Positions 17,633-26,270 of a DNA stretch of 64,000 nucleotides are shown one piece after another. Numbering within the stretch: position 1 is the first letter of the stretch; each line of letters starts with the position of its first letter. The translations under genes were made by a program, and so were the position numbers. The notes beneath the pieces were generated by a model. That model saw only the letters and a list, made by a program, of their open reading frames with translations, was not told where the DNA came from and did no database searches. Source of the DNA: Roseiarcus sp963822215 (GTDB lineage: Bacteria > Pseudomonadota > Alphaproteobacteria > Rhizobiales > Beijerinckiaceae); contig CAWGGX010000014.1 in NCBI GenBank assembly GCA_963822215.1, forward strand, positions 1-64,000. The letters are read 5' to 3'.

Positions 17633-18427
17633 TCAACGCATCATGTCGGCGAGCGCATTGCGCATCAATTCGCTCGGAATGCCGAACAGCCCGCCATAGG
17701 GATCGTTCATGTCGAGGATGACGACGACGGCGCTCGTGACGGAGAGCGCGCAGAGGCCGATGATCCCAAGGATCATTGGGTTGGGAGCGGCACGAAGACC
17801 GAAGCTCGCGAAGAGGATCATGAGCCAGAACACGAGCACCCAGTACAAGGGGGTCGAGATCGAGGGGCGCACGCCCTCGATCACTGTTTCGCGGGCCAAG
17901 GTCACGTCCCGATAGCGCTGGACGCACGCGGCCATGAGACCGCGGTGTTGTGGGTCGGTGGGCTGTAGCGTGAGCGTCTCCACGCCGACTTGGTTTATCA
18001 ACTCCGCCAGGACGGAGCTTTCGCCGGTAAGTGGCATGTGCGACGTGTCGGGGTAGCTCACGCCTGTCGGAGGCGGCTCGTCGGGCCAGGTGCTAGCAAT
18101 CACTGCCGCCACGTAACTGCGTAACTGCTCGCGAATGGGGGCCGCCTCCGGTCCATAATCACGCAGACAACGGTAGAGCCGCGCAAGCGTGCCGGCATAA
18201 TCGCCGCGCGTCTTGTAGGCCTCGTCGAAGCCAGACTTGACGGAGGTGGTGAGCAGCCCAAGCACGATCGCGATGAAGGTCACGAGCAAGGTATTGGCGA
18301 GCTGCACGAGCTCCATCGATTCGGGCGTCCAATGCCGCTTCGGCAGGCGCGAATTGGCGAGGAAACCGAAATACGCGCTCAACGCCAAGAGCGCGAGCAC
18401 AACAAGCGCCGCCCATAAGATCCTCAT
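17633..18427 (-). CDS. DUF4239-family (bestrophin-like) membrane protein
   Basis: 264 residues. Two N-terminal hydrophobic helices (about 3-25 and 45-67; VQLANTLLVTFIAIVLGLLT) are followed by a soluble loop of about 120 residues with GFDEAYKTRGDYAGTLARLY. Two C-terminal helices (about 195-235) precede the MNDPYGGLFGIPSELMRNAL signature. This layout is characteristic of DUF4239 proteins, annotated as bestrophin-like, with no proven activity. It is an isolated gene, probably transcribed from the 18428-18600 region. Confidence 0.8.
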   Translation of the reverse strand: MRILWAALVVLALLALSAYFGFLANSRLPKRHWTPESMELVQLANTLLVTFIAIVLGLLTTSVKSGFDEAYKTRGDYAGTLARLYRCLRDYGPEAAPIREQLRSYVAAVIASTWPDEPPPTGVSYPDTSHMPLTGESSVLAELINQVGVETLTLQPTDPQHRGLMAACVQRYRDVTLARETVIEGVRPSISTPLYWVLVFWLMILFASFGLRAAPNPMILGIIGLCALSVTSAVVVILDMNDPYGGLFGIPSELMRNALADMMR

Positions 18428-18948
18428 GCGCCAACCTGCCGAGCAATTGAAAGTACGGTCCTTTGTCTAGAACATCCTTCACGGCGCCGGAATTGGCGAG
18501 CGCACTTTGAGGCGGTCGAGTATCGAGCCAGAGCTTGCGTCGCCCTTTGGGCCGACCTCGCGCTCAACGCTGACTGAGCCGAGCGGCAACGTCGCGGCGA
18601 TCGCGTCGAGGAGGCGGATATGATCGAGGTGCGGATCCCCAATGCCACTAGGCACGTAGCTGGTACCCGGAACGGCCGCTCTTGTGCGCAATCCGTCGGT
18701 TAACGCGACCGGTCTGGAATGGCAGCTTCGGGTCGATAGCGGGCTTTCGAGGGGCAACAGTCGAGACCTCGTGGCGTCTCTCAAAACCCCTCGATTTTCG
18801 GCCGAAAATCGCCGTTGCAAATATCTTGATTGTTGCAAGCATCTGTTGCCGTCACGTCGGCGCTGGGCGGCTTGTAATGGTTGGATGACGCCACTAAAAC
18901 AGTATCCCGGATCGTAGACGGGGTAACTCTAAAGTTAGATTTAAGCCG
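18428..18948. other. Intergenic stretch containing a TCTCTCAAAA repeat and a perfect palindrome
   Basis: No gene is supported. At 18777-18786 is TCTCTCAAAA, followed five bases later by the 20-bp perfect palindrome CGATTTTCGGCCGAAAATCG (18792-18811). The same arrangement in imperfect form recurs at 19282. The sequence becomes AT-richer from here toward 20000. Confidence 0.5.
18777..18811 (+). repeat. TCTCTCAAAA motif plus palindrome, islet boundary 1
   Basis: The first of five exact copies of the decamer within 1.4 kb (others at 19282, 20185 on plus; 20105, 20132 on minus). Here and at 19282 it is followed by a TTTTCGG-centred hairpin. The pair brackets the 93-residue gene. It resembles recombination or transposon-end repeats, but the family is not recognised. 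Confidence 0.5.
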
Positions 18949-19230
18949 ATGTCCAAAAGAATTGACAAGTCGTGGGTGGTGTTCGCGAGCATTGAGAATG
19001 ACGACCACGGAAAGTGCGTGGATATTTTTTATCGCCCTGACGGCACTTTTGGATTTGACGAATTTCGGCGAGATGTTGAAGACGCCGGTGAATGGACACC
19101 GCTCGGGTATTATTCAGGAGCGATGTATGCCTCATCAGTGGCCGCATACGACGCTGCCGAATCCGCTACTCCTTGGCTCGCTGAAATATTGCGCCTCAAT
19201 CCGACCCTGAGACGTCACCCCCGTCGATAA
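18949..19230 (+). CDS. Small hypothetical protein
   Basis: 93 residues, mixed alpha/beta and acidic in the middle (FYRPDGTFGFDEFRRDVEDAG, split by WTPLGYYSG). No signal peptide or membrane segment is present. The ribosome-binding site is weak. It lies between two direct TCTCTCAAAA-plus-hairpin repeats, suggesting it travels as a small cassette. The family is not recognised; function unknown. Confidence 0.55.
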   Translation: MSKRIDKSWVVFASIENDDHGKCVDIFYRPDGTFGFDEFRRDVEDAGEWTPLGYYSGAMYASSVAAYDAAESATPWLAEILRLNPTLRRHPRR

Positions 19231-19281
19231 CGGTACGGATAAAAGCCATCGCCCGGCGGCGGCCTGTTTGAAAAATACCGA

Positions 19282-19312
19282 TCTCTCAAAAGCCCCACTT
19301 TTTCGGGCAAAA
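19282..19312 (+). repeat. TCTCTCAAAA motif plus hairpin, islet repeat 2
   Basis: A direct repeat of the unit at 18777: TCTCTCAAAA followed by ACTTTTTCGGGCAAAAGT, an imperfect hairpin. It is 505 bp from the first unit and in the same orientation. Confidence 0.5.
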
Positions 19313-19354
19313 GTCGCTTCGTCAGAATTCTTGAATCATTCGCACGCGCGCAGG

Positions 19355-19939
19355 TCAGTTCCTAACTGCCCGCCGCACACTACACTGGTGCTTTTCTAGC
19401 GGAGTTATCGGAGTAAGAACAATAGCAACACTTTCACGCTTAAGCCTATTTTGGAGTTTTTGCACCAAGTGTCTCTCGGCTTCCTTCGCAGTCCGTCCAG
19501 TGGCAGAGATAATCGGCACGTTTTTCACACTCATAGTACCCACAAAAAATCTTCCGTCTTCATTCCTTTCAATAACCCCGTAAATAGCATCTCTTGGTGT
19601 AGGCATATGATTGTCGCGTTCCCTCATAGCGACTCCAAAAGACTTCGCACATGGGTTCCACCAGTCCATCAGTTTATCATCCCACTCGCCAAATTGAGCG
19701 GTTGCGAGAAGGCTATTTGGAATATCCGCAAGGGTGGCTTCCGGCTTTTTCCTCAAAATAAGCCCAACTCGATTGTTGCCGTCAGCGACAACCCAACATC
19801 CACACTTCATCTCACAGATTTGAATTGGCGGCGCATGGGAGTATTTTTCAGGATCAAAGCGACCAGACAAATTGCATTTGAACCTGCCCTCGTGCCCATA
19901 CATAAGGTCGGCCAATTGCACGTCTTCATCAGGTTTCAT
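19355..19939 (-). CDS. Hypothetical protein with ParB-like and HicB-like segments
   Basis: 194 residues. The middle contains CGCWVVADGNNRVGLI, reminiscent of the DG-x-(N/H)R motif of ParB/Srx-type nuclease-like domains. Residues 117-165 (AIYGVIERNEDGRFFVG, then TGRTAKEAERHLVQKL) resemble a HicB-type antitoxin partial RNase-H fold. Both resemblances are weak. The gene is visibly richer in A and T than its surroundings and lies inside the TCTCTCAAAA-bounded islet, so recent acquisition is likely. It could be a lone defence or toxin-antitoxin-derived protein; no partner is present. Confidence 0.55.
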   Translation of the reverse strand: MKPDEDVQLADLMYGHEGRFKCNLSGRFDPEKYSHAPPIQICEMKCGCWVVADGNNRVGLILRKKPEATLADIPNSLLATAQFGEWDDKLMDWWNPCAKSFGVAMRERDNHMPTPRDAIYGVIERNEDGRFFVGTMSVKNVPIISATGRTAKEAERHLVQKLQNRLKRESVAIVLTPITPLEKHQCSVRRAVRN

Positions 19940-20521
19940 TTTAGGTACCCTGGCCCGTGAATCTCACCGTCCTGTCGCGTCCATGCGTGACGCTTCTGCT
20001 TGTCGCTCGGGGCCGGCTTCCACCTTTTGCGGGGCGCGGCCCGCCTGGTTTTCGTCGGCTTTGTGGCCATTGGCTATCTCTCACAACTCGTCTGGATAAT
20101 GCGCTTTTGAGAGACGGGAATCAGGAGAGACTTTTGAGAGACGATTTTGCGGGTTTCGTGGCGCTGCCGGCGTCTGGTCGCGCGTCTCTCAAAAAGGATC
20201 GTTTTTGAGGGGGATGACCCATAGTGCTCGTGATGGAGCGCGACGCCGACTTATTCCGTGCCTCGCATCCGCCGTCGTGATCCCCAGCAGGAAGAACGGC
20301 GAGGAACGGGAGAAGGCAGCCCGCAAGAGGTTTTAGGGCGCCTTGGTTCCAAACGCCCCTTCCGCTAACCGGCCATACGCAAACGGTGGCCGGCGAAGCC
20401 GACCGCCGGGGCGGGCCCGGGGCAGCGCGCCAGCAGCCGACATTTGGCCAAAGCCGAGCCCCGACGGCGCCCGGCGGCCGTGCAAGCGCGACGCTCGACG
20501 CTCGACCGCAAGGCGCGCCGC
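19940..20521. other. Intergenic stretch with three TCTCTCAAAA motifs
   Basis: No gene is supported. It contains two minus-strand copies (20105-20114, 20132-20141) and one plus-strand copy (20185-20194) of the decamer, marking the right side of the AT-richer islet. A GC-rich stretch follows up to the flavoprotein gene stop. Confidence 0.45.
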
Positions 20522-21133
20522 CTAAGGCGTAACCCAGCCGCCACGCCAATTGCGGCCGTCGCGCCGAAACACCGCGCGCAGGTGCAGAGGTCCAGAGACA
20601 TCGAGCCAATCGATACGGATGACCGAGACGACGACCACGGCGAAGTGCCTTTCGCCATCGCCATCGTCAGAGGGCGCAGCTTCGGTGGGAGCGGCGATCG
20701 GGGTACCCGAAGGCAGCAGATGCTGGAACAGCGCGCGGGTATGAGATCGACAAGCCGCCCAGGCCGCAGCCTTTTCCGGGCCCTCCGTGTCTAAGCTGGC
20801 CTTGCCCTCCAGCCGAATTTGAAATCCCGCGTCCGGATCGTAACCGATCAGCGAAACCCGCGGCTCATGGCGTATCTCTTCGACTTTCGCCGAACGAAGG
20901 TCGGTGAAGAACGAGACGGCGCCTTGTTCTGCGTCGACGCTCCGAAGGATGACGCCGCGAACCCTCGGCGCACCGTCCAGGCCCGAGGTGGCGAGCTGAA
21001 GAACGGTGAACGGCGTGCGTCCGGGTTGCGCGCCGATCATGAGGGCCGCCCAGACCCGATCCAGGTTCGGTTCGATCACAATCGCGCGCGCCCTTGAAAT
21101 GTTGATCGGCGCCAGGGCCGACCCGCGAATCAT
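20522..21133 (-). CDS. Pyridoxamine 5'-phosphate oxidase-like FMN split-barrel protein
   Basis: About 203 residues. The fold of PdxH-type split barrels is evident: FTVLQLATSGLDGAPRVRGV (substrate/FMN strand), VSFFTDLRSAKVEEI (FMN phosphate region), PRVSLIGYDPDAGFQIRLEG, and a C-terminal IDWLDVSGPLHLRAVFRRDG with the arginines seen in PNP oxidases. It probably binds FMN and reduces or oxidises a small cofactor-like substrate in the cytoplasm. Exact specificity is uncertain. The open frame continues upstream to 21442, but that extension is basic and unlike the family, so the ATG at 21133 is chosen. Confidence 0.75.
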   Translation of the reverse strand: MIRGSALAPINISRARAIVIEPNLDRVWAALMIGAQPGRTPFTVLQLATSGLDGAPRVRGVILRSVDAEQGAVSFFTDLRSAKVEEIRHEPRVSLIGYDPDAGFQIRLEGKASLDTEGPEKAAAWAACRSHTRALFQHLLPSGTPIAAPTEAAPSDDGDGERHFAVVVVSVIRIDWLDVSGPLHLRAVFRRDGRNWRGGWVTP

Positions 21134-21441
21134 AACGCCGATCGGCGGCCAATTCTCACGCCGGAGCCCGAAGTCGGCCGACGAGGCGCTACCCGCCGCG
21201 GGCCGCGAAGGACGACGCTGCCGCCGGAGGTTCAATGACCATCGCCAATGCTGGGCCGCCTCGCTTCGACGGTCGAGAAAGCGGGCAACGTTCCCTATGG
21301 GCCGGCGACGGACGCGGGCGCCGCGACACGCTGGCTTCCGCCATGATTGTCGGCTATCCCTGCGTCGCGCTTTGGTTCGATTCGCAAGTTCTTTAGCCGA
21401 GACCGATCTCGCGCCTGCCAACACCTGTATCGAGGGCCTCA

Positions 21442-22206
21442 TTGAGACGCGCCGTTCCGTCGTTCACCGTCGAAGTCCGGCGCCGGCCGAGACTGGCGAC
21501 CGACTCGAGCCAAGACTTGCAATTGTCGGAGACCAAGACTCGCCCTGCCGCATTTGAACACGAGTCTCATCGTCTGGCGGCCCGAACATTCGGGGCGGCC
21601 AAGACGCCAAATCAGCCCTCCGGCGATGGCGTCGCGTCGTATCCAAAGCGTCGAATACTTCCGAGCCTTGTCCCTGAAAAACCACCCGGAGGTCAGCCCC
21701 AAGACGCCTTCTTGTCGGCCGGAGCGTCGCATCCGATGTCGCACGCGCAGAAGCCGACGTCGGCGGCCCCGATAAAGGGCAAGGATCACATGTCAGCGTC
21801 GCCGCGGAATTTGGAAGCCTCGTCGGAGCTGACGGCGCAGTTGGCGGACAGATCATCGGTCGGATCCGGTCGATCATCCGCGCCGTCGAGCGACGGGACA
21901 GCCGCATCGTCAGGCATGCCGACGGCGACGGCGAATGACGTCGTCGCAGACTCCGGCGGCCCGGCGCCGCGCCCAATGGCAAAACCGAGGGTCCGGGTTC
22001 CGATCACTCTCGATGCCAGTCAGGTCCCTGTTGCTGCCGAAGACCGAGGCTTCATCACGCGAACGGACGCCTTGGGCGCGCTCCCGACCACCATCGACGA
22101 CGTTTCGCGTCCAAAGCGAAAGCGAACCATTTTGGATCGCTACGTCTTCGGCGATGAGCTCAAGCCCGGCGAACGCTGGAAGCGGCGCTTATCCAAGGGG
22201 CGGTGA
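21442..22206 (+). CDS. Hypothetical low-complexity protein
   Basis: 254 residues if started at 21442. ATGs at 21736 (MSHAQKPTSA) and 21790 (MSASPRNLEA) are equally possible, and the region before them looks non-coding in composition. The core is Ser/Ala/Pro-rich and disordered. The C-terminus is structured and basic (ITRTDALGALPTTIDD, then LDRYVFGDELKPGERWKRRL), suggesting interaction with nucleic acid or membrane. No family is recognised. Confidence 0.45.
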   Translation: MRRAVPSFTVEVRRRPRLATDSSQDLQLSETKTRPAAFEHESHRLAARTFGAAKTPNQPSGDGVASYPKRRILPSLVPEKPPGGQPQDAFLSAGASHPMSHAQKPTSAAPIKGKDHMSASPRNLEASSELTAQLADRSSVGSGRSSAPSSDGTAASSGMPTATANDVVADSGGPAPRPMAKPRVRVPITLDASQVPVAAEDRGFITRTDALGALPTTIDDVSRPKRKRTILDRYVFGDELKPGERWKRRLSKGR

Positions 22207-22522
22207 GACGCGCCACAACAAAAGACACCGGCAACCCGCAAGGAGCGACCGGCCCGTCGGTGTCCGGCGCACGGGAAATTTTCGACTGAGGCGATGAGGT
22301 TTCTCGGCGTCGCTAGCCTCGGCTTCGCGCGATAGCGGTCCTCACGCAAGGTCGGCTCGAAAATCGCCTGATCGGCAACTGCCTTTCGACCCTAGAAGGA
22401 CAGCGCATGCCCGCTGTTTGTGGGCAGTCGCGGAGAAAGCCTGACCGGACACGCTCCTTGGCTCGACCTTACGCAAAGAGCGACGTAGTCTTTCCTGCCC
22501 AAGTTGGCACGGAGAACTGGCG
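22207..22522. other. Intergenic stretch, no gene supported
   Basis: About 315 bases with no recognisable element; it probably holds the promoter of the small gene at 22523. Confidence 0.35.
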
Positions 22523-22786
22523 ATGGTCCGGCAGATCGTGATTGAGGCCGAAACACCCGGCGACTCCCGGACCATGTTCCGACTTCGGATAGACGCGAGC
22601 GCGATTGCCGAAGGGTTGACAGCGGTACAGGCCCATGTCCTTGTCGGGGAGATCCTTGAGCGTATCGCCGTGCCGCAGTCGCCCAGCGCGCAGGCGACAG
22701 CTACGGCGCCAGACGCCGCTCTTGCGCCTCGCCGTTGGTCGGCTGGCGGACGGCTGACGAGATTGATGTCTCACGCTTGGGCTTAG
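22523..22786 (+). CDS. Small hypothetical protein
   Basis: 87 residues with an amphipathic helix-rich middle (IDASAIAEGLTAVQAHVLVGEI, broken by the usual heptad-like spacing) and an Ala/Pro-rich tail. No signal peptide. The start is preceded by a weak GGAG (22510). Function unknown; coding status rests on composition only. Confidence 0.4.
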   Translation: MVRQIVIEAETPGDSRTMFRLRIDASAIAEGLTAVQAHVLVGEILERIAVPQSPSAQATATAPDAALAPRRWSAGGRLTRLMSHAWA

Positions 22787-23245
22787 AAGGGGAAGAACGC
22801 GCCGCCCGTTAACACTGCCGAGCCCGCATGCACACGCGGTGGTTTCCGGCGCCCGGTTCACGTCGGCTCGAGCCGTCCCCTTCGCGCCGACCACGCTCGA
22901 TCCGGCCGTCGTCGAATTGGGAAACCTCTAACCGCGGAGTGGGCGTCGCCTGTCAGGAGGGCAGAGCGCGGGCGCTCGCCGCCCGCCGAATGATGAGAGC
23001 GCCCTGAGTTTGAGACTGTTCGGATATGTGCGGTCAACTCGCCGCGCGCGTACGCCGATCAGCTTGATGAGCCCTGAAAGGGGCTGCCGACGAGGGATAG
23101 AGGCGGCGCGCGTCTTCTGCGGTCGCGTCGACAAAACGCCCCAGTCCGTTCACGAAACTTTACAATCGGCCGGAATGCGCGAAACCTTCGGACGCTACCG
23201 TCTTCGTCGATGCGGCGTCGAACGCCGCCGACGAAGGAGACGATC
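22787..23245. other. Intergenic stretch upstream of the Spy-like/two-component operon
   Basis: About 460 bases; no gene supported. It should contain the promoter of the operon starting at 23246. GAAGGAG (23234-23240) is its ribosome-binding site. Confidence 0.4.
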
Positions 23246-23857
23246 ATGACCGACTCTGACAAATCAACGCTACGGCGAAAACCGCCGCTACTGGAAACGA
23301 AGGGGGACCCCGGCAGCCGAGGCCCGTGGCGCTGGGCAGCGCCCGCAGTTTTCGCCGGCGCCCTTGTCTGCGGAATTGCGCTTGGTCTCGGGTCTTATGC
23401 CGCGACCGCACCGACGCAGGCGGACGGCTGGAGGCAAGGCGTCCGCCTCGCCTTCGTCCAGCATATGATCGGGCGCGCCCTTGATTCGGTCGGCGCCAGC
23501 GCCGAGCAGGAGAACAAAGTGCACGACATCGTCGCCGCCAAGTTCGCCGAGATCGCCCCCGATCCGGACGAGCATGCGGCGCTCCGGAAACATGCGCTCG
23601 AACTCCTGGCCGCGCCGACCATCGATCGCGCCGAGGTCGAGAAGGTGCGCGCCCAGGCGGTCGCGGCCTTCGACGCCAAGTCCAAGGCGGTCGTCGGCGG
23701 CCTCCTCGACATCGCCGACCAGCTCACGCCTGACCAGAGAGCCAAGCTCGCGGCTGAGATCGAGGCGATGCCGCAGCATGGGCCTATGATGGGCCCGTGG
23801 GGCGGATGGCGACATGGTGGCCCGATGTCCGGTCCTCCTGACGGCGGGGCCGACTAG
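23246..23857 (+). CDS. Periplasmic Spy/CpxP-like (heavy-metal sensor type) protein
   Basis: 203 residues. A short cytoplasmic N-terminus precedes one transmembrane or signal-anchor helix (about 29-52, AAPAVFAGALVCGIALGLG). A helical periplasmic domain follows with paired LTPDQRAKLAAEIEAM-type motifs, then a His/Met/Gly/Pro-rich tail (HGPMMGPWGGWRHGGPM) able to bind metal. This is the layout of periplasmic heavy-metal sensor/Spy-family chaperones encoded beside envelope-stress two-component systems. It is first in an operon with the response regulator 30 bases downstream and probably modulates the sensor kinase. The ATG at 23246 has an ideal GAAGGAG. Confidence 0.8.
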   Translation: MTDSDKSTLRRKPPLLETKGDPGSRGPWRWAAPAVFAGALVCGIALGLGSYAATAPTQADGWRQGVRLAFVQHMIGRALDSVGASAEQENKVHDIVAAKFAEIAPDPDEHAALRKHALELLAAPTIDRAEVEKVRAQAVAAFDAKSKAVVGGLLDIADQLTPDQRAKLAAEIEAMPQHGPMMGPWGGWRHGGPMSGPPDGGAD

Positions 23858-23887
23858 GGTTAAGACGTCACGGCGGTCAGGGGCGTC

Positions 23888-24589
23888 ATGGCGGAGCGGC
23901 TTCTCATCATCGACGACGATGCGCGCCTCGCCGCCATGCTGTCGGACTATCTGAGCGCGGCCGGGTTTGTCGTCGAGCGCCGTTTCTGCGGCCTCGATGG
24001 GCTCGCCGCGCTCGAATCGGCTGTGTTCGACGCCGTCATTCTCGACGTGATGCTGCCCGATATCGACGGCTTCGAGGTCTGTCGCAGGATCCGCGCCCGC
24101 GCGCAGACCCCGATCCTCATGCTGACCGCGCGCGGCGAGGACACCGACCGCATCGTCGGACTCGAGATCGGCGCCGACGACTATCTCCCCAAGCCCTTCA
24201 ACCCGCGCGAGCTGCAAGCGCGCATTCGCGCGATCCTGCGCCGCGGCCGGGTCGCGGCGGGCGCGCCGGAGGCGATGCTGCGCTTCGGGCGGCTGCAGAT
24301 CGACCGCGAATCCCGCATGGTTCGCGTCGACGGGGAGGAGCGACTTCTCACCAGCTATCAGTTCGATCTTCTGGTCGCACTTGCCGAAAACGCCGGGCGG
24401 GTGCTCGGGCGCGAGCGCCTGATGGATCTCGTCAAGGGCGCGGAGCTCGACGCCTTCGACCGCTCGATCGACGTCCACATCTCGCGCATCCGCTTGGCGA
24501 TCGAGGACGATCCCAAACATCCGCGCCGCATCATCACCGTGCGCGGCGCGGGCTACGTCTTCGCCCGCAAGCAGGACGGCGAGCCATGA
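23888..24589 (+). CDS. OmpR/PhoB-family response regulator
   Basis: 233 residues. The receiver domain (about 4-115) has the acidic pair IIDDDARL, phosphoacceptor Asp in VILDVMLPDIDGF, Thr/Ser in LMLTARG and Lys in LPKPFNPREL. The C-terminal winged helix (about 133-228) ends FDRSIDVHISRIRLAI and RGAGYVFARK. It should be phosphorylated by the kinase whose ATG overlaps its stop (ATGA at 24586) and probably controls this operon and envelope-stress genes. Similar to CpxR/RstA-type regulators. Confidence 0.93.
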   Translation: MAERLLIIDDDARLAAMLSDYLSAAGFVVERRFCGLDGLAALESAVFDAVILDVMLPDIDGFEVCRRIRARAQTPILMLTARGEDTDRIVGLEIGADDYLPKPFNPRELQARIRAILRRGRVAAGAPEAMLRFGRLQIDRESRMVRVDGEERLLTSYQFDLLVALAENAGRVLGRERLMDLVKGAELDAFDRSIDVHISRIRLAIEDDPKHPRRIITVRGAGYVFARKQDGEP

Positions 24590-25875
24590 CCGGCGTGCGT
24601 CGCAGGCTGTTCTGGAAGGTGTATCTGACGTTGCTGTCGAGCCTCATCGCCGTCACGGCGCTGATGGGCGCGTTCTGGTGGCTCGTGGGCGAACGCGCGC
24701 AGGAGGGCTGGCGGGCTCCGGAAATCCGTCTCGATGACCGAATGCTTCCCCCGCCCGGCGGTCAGCCGGCGGCGATTGCCGCCGCGGCGAAGCGCCTCGG
24801 CGACGAGATGAACGCCGACGTCTCGGTCTACGGAGCGGACGGGAAGCTCGCCGCATCGCACGGCTTTCCCATCGGGCTCGCGGCCAGCGAGCGCGAGCGG
24901 TATGGCGGGATGCCGCGCATCCTGCGCATCGACCTCGCCGACGGGCGCGTCGTGTTGGCGCATTTGCGCCCGCCTGGCCCGAGGCCCGGCCTGCGCATCC
25001 TCACGATTGTGCTGATCGTCGCCGGCGGCGTTGGTCTGACTGCCTTTCCGGTCGCCGCCAGGCTCACGCGGCGGCTCGAAGCTCTGCGCTCGGGCGTCGA
25101 GCGTTGGGGGGCGGGCGGGCTGTCGTTGCGCGTCGACGACGACGGCGACGACGAAGTCGCGGTGGTCGCGCGCACATTCAACGCCGCCGCCGCACGCATC
25201 GAGCAGCTCCTGAACGCACAGAAGGCGCTGCTCGCCAACGCAAGCCACGAAGTGCGCTCGCCGCTGGCGCGGCTGCGAGTGGCTGTCGAACTCTGGCTCG
25301 CCGATCCGCGCCCCGACCTGCATGCGGAGATCCTGCGCGATCTGGCCGAGAGCGAGCAACTCGTCGATGAGATCCTGCTTGCCAGCCGCCTCGACCACGA
25401 CGGCCCGACCGCGGCCCGCAATGGTCGCGTCGATCTGCTCGGCCTTGCGGCTGAGGAGGTGGCGCGCCTCGAGGCAGGGGCGGCGAGCGTTGCGGATGAC
25501 GGCGATCCGGTCGAGATCGACGGCGACGCGAGGCTGCTGCGCCGCCTGATCCGCAATCTTCTCGAGAACGCCATGAGGCATGGACGGCCGCCGATCCGCA
25601 TCGCCGTGAGACGGCGCCAGGGCAGGGCGCAGATCGCCGTTAGCGACTGCGGGGTCGGGATCGCGCCGGCCGAACGGGAGCGGGTGTTCGAGCCGTTCTA
25701 CCGACCGGCCGGACGCAGCGAATCTGCGGGCGGCTGGGGCCTCGGCCTGTCGCTGGTGCGCCAGATCGCGCGCCGCCACGGCGGCGACGTCGTCTGTGAC
25801 GCGGAGCCGGGCGGCGGCAGCCGGTTTGTGGTCGATCTGGCGACGGATGCTGCCACTTCGGCCCGCGAGTATTGA
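24586..25875 (+). CDS. Membrane sensor histidine kinase
   Basis: 429 residues. A first transmembrane helix (about 12-34), a periplasmic sensor of about 100 residues and a second helix (about 133-155) precede a HAMP domain. The dimerisation domain has the phospho-accepting His in LLANASHEVRSPLARLR. The ATPase domain has the N-box IRNLLENAMRHG, DCGVGIAPAERERVFEPFYR and the G2 box GGWGLGLSLVRQI. All catalytic motifs are intact. It is translationally coupled to the response regulator and probably senses envelope or metal stress together with the Spy-like protein encoded first in the operon. Confidence 0.93.
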   Translation: MTGVRRRLFWKVYLTLLSSLIAVTALMGAFWWLVGERAQEGWRAPEIRLDDRMLPPPGGQPAAIAAAAKRLGDEMNADVSVYGADGKLAASHGFPIGLAASERERYGGMPRILRIDLADGRVVLAHLRPPGPRPGLRILTIVLIVAGGVGLTAFPVAARLTRRLEALRSGVERWGAGGLSLRVDDDGDDEVAVVARTFNAAAARIEQLLNAQKALLANASHEVRSPLARLRVAVELWLADPRPDLHAEILRDLAESEQLVDEILLASRLDHDGPTAARNGRVDLLGLAAEEVARLEAGAASVADDGDPVEIDGDARLLRRLIRNLLENAMRHGRPPIRIAVRRRQGRAQIAVSDCGVGIAPAERERVFEPFYRPAGRSESAGGWGLGLSLVRQIARRHGGDVVCDAEPGGGSRFVVDLATDAATSAREY

Positions 25876-25889
25876 ACGCGGCGAGATTG

Positions 25890-26270
25890 TCAGAGGTTGA
25901 TGACGCCTAGTCGCGCGGCGTGCGCGACAGCGTCGGTTCGGCCGGCGGCGTCGAGCTTGTCGAGAAGCGAACCGACATGAAACTTGACGGTATGAACTGA
26001 GATTTCGAGGCGACGGGCGATGGTCTTGTTCGAAGCGCCCTCCGCCATCAGGTTCAGAACCTCGATTTCTCGCGGCGTCAGCCCGGCGCCCTGCTCGTAA
26101 GCACTGGCGACTGCGAGCGACGAGACCAGGACCGCGTCCGCCCTCTCGCCTGTCCGCGCCAACCGCAAGCCTGGAGCGTCGGCAAGCAACGCGGTCAGCC
26201 GATCGAGAAGAACGGGATCGTCGATCTCGATTGCGATGACGACCGGTTCTGGCACGCCTTCCTTGGTCAA
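25890..26270 (-). CDS. LuxR-type DNA-binding regulator
   Basis: 126 residues. A short N-terminal part resembles a degenerate receiver-like fold without a phosphoacceptor Asp. The C-terminal helix-turn-helix is canonical GerE/LuxR (about 62-123): LTPREIEVLNLMAEGASNK, then IARRLEISVHTVKFHVGSLL. It starts with TTG, overlapping the stop of the upstream PDZ protein gene by four bases (TTGA), so the two are translated together. The stop faces the kinase stop 15 bases away (convergent). It may read the state of the PDZ partner (inference). Confidence 0.85.
   Translation of the reverse strand: MTKEGVPEPVVIAIEIDDPVLLDRLTALLADAPGLRLARTGERADAVLVSSLAVASAYEQGAGLTPREIEVLNLMAEGASNKTIARRLEISVHTVKFHVGSLLDKLDAAGRTDAVAHAARLGVINL

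Noticed and set aside
17220..17699. Plus-strand frames after the intron nest
   Set aside because: Basic low-complexity translations, overlapping the end of the DUF4239 gene, no recognisable motif.
20743..21442. Upstream extension of the PPOX-like gene to 21442
   Set aside because: About 100 extra residues are highly basic and unlike the family; the ATG at 21133 gives normal length.
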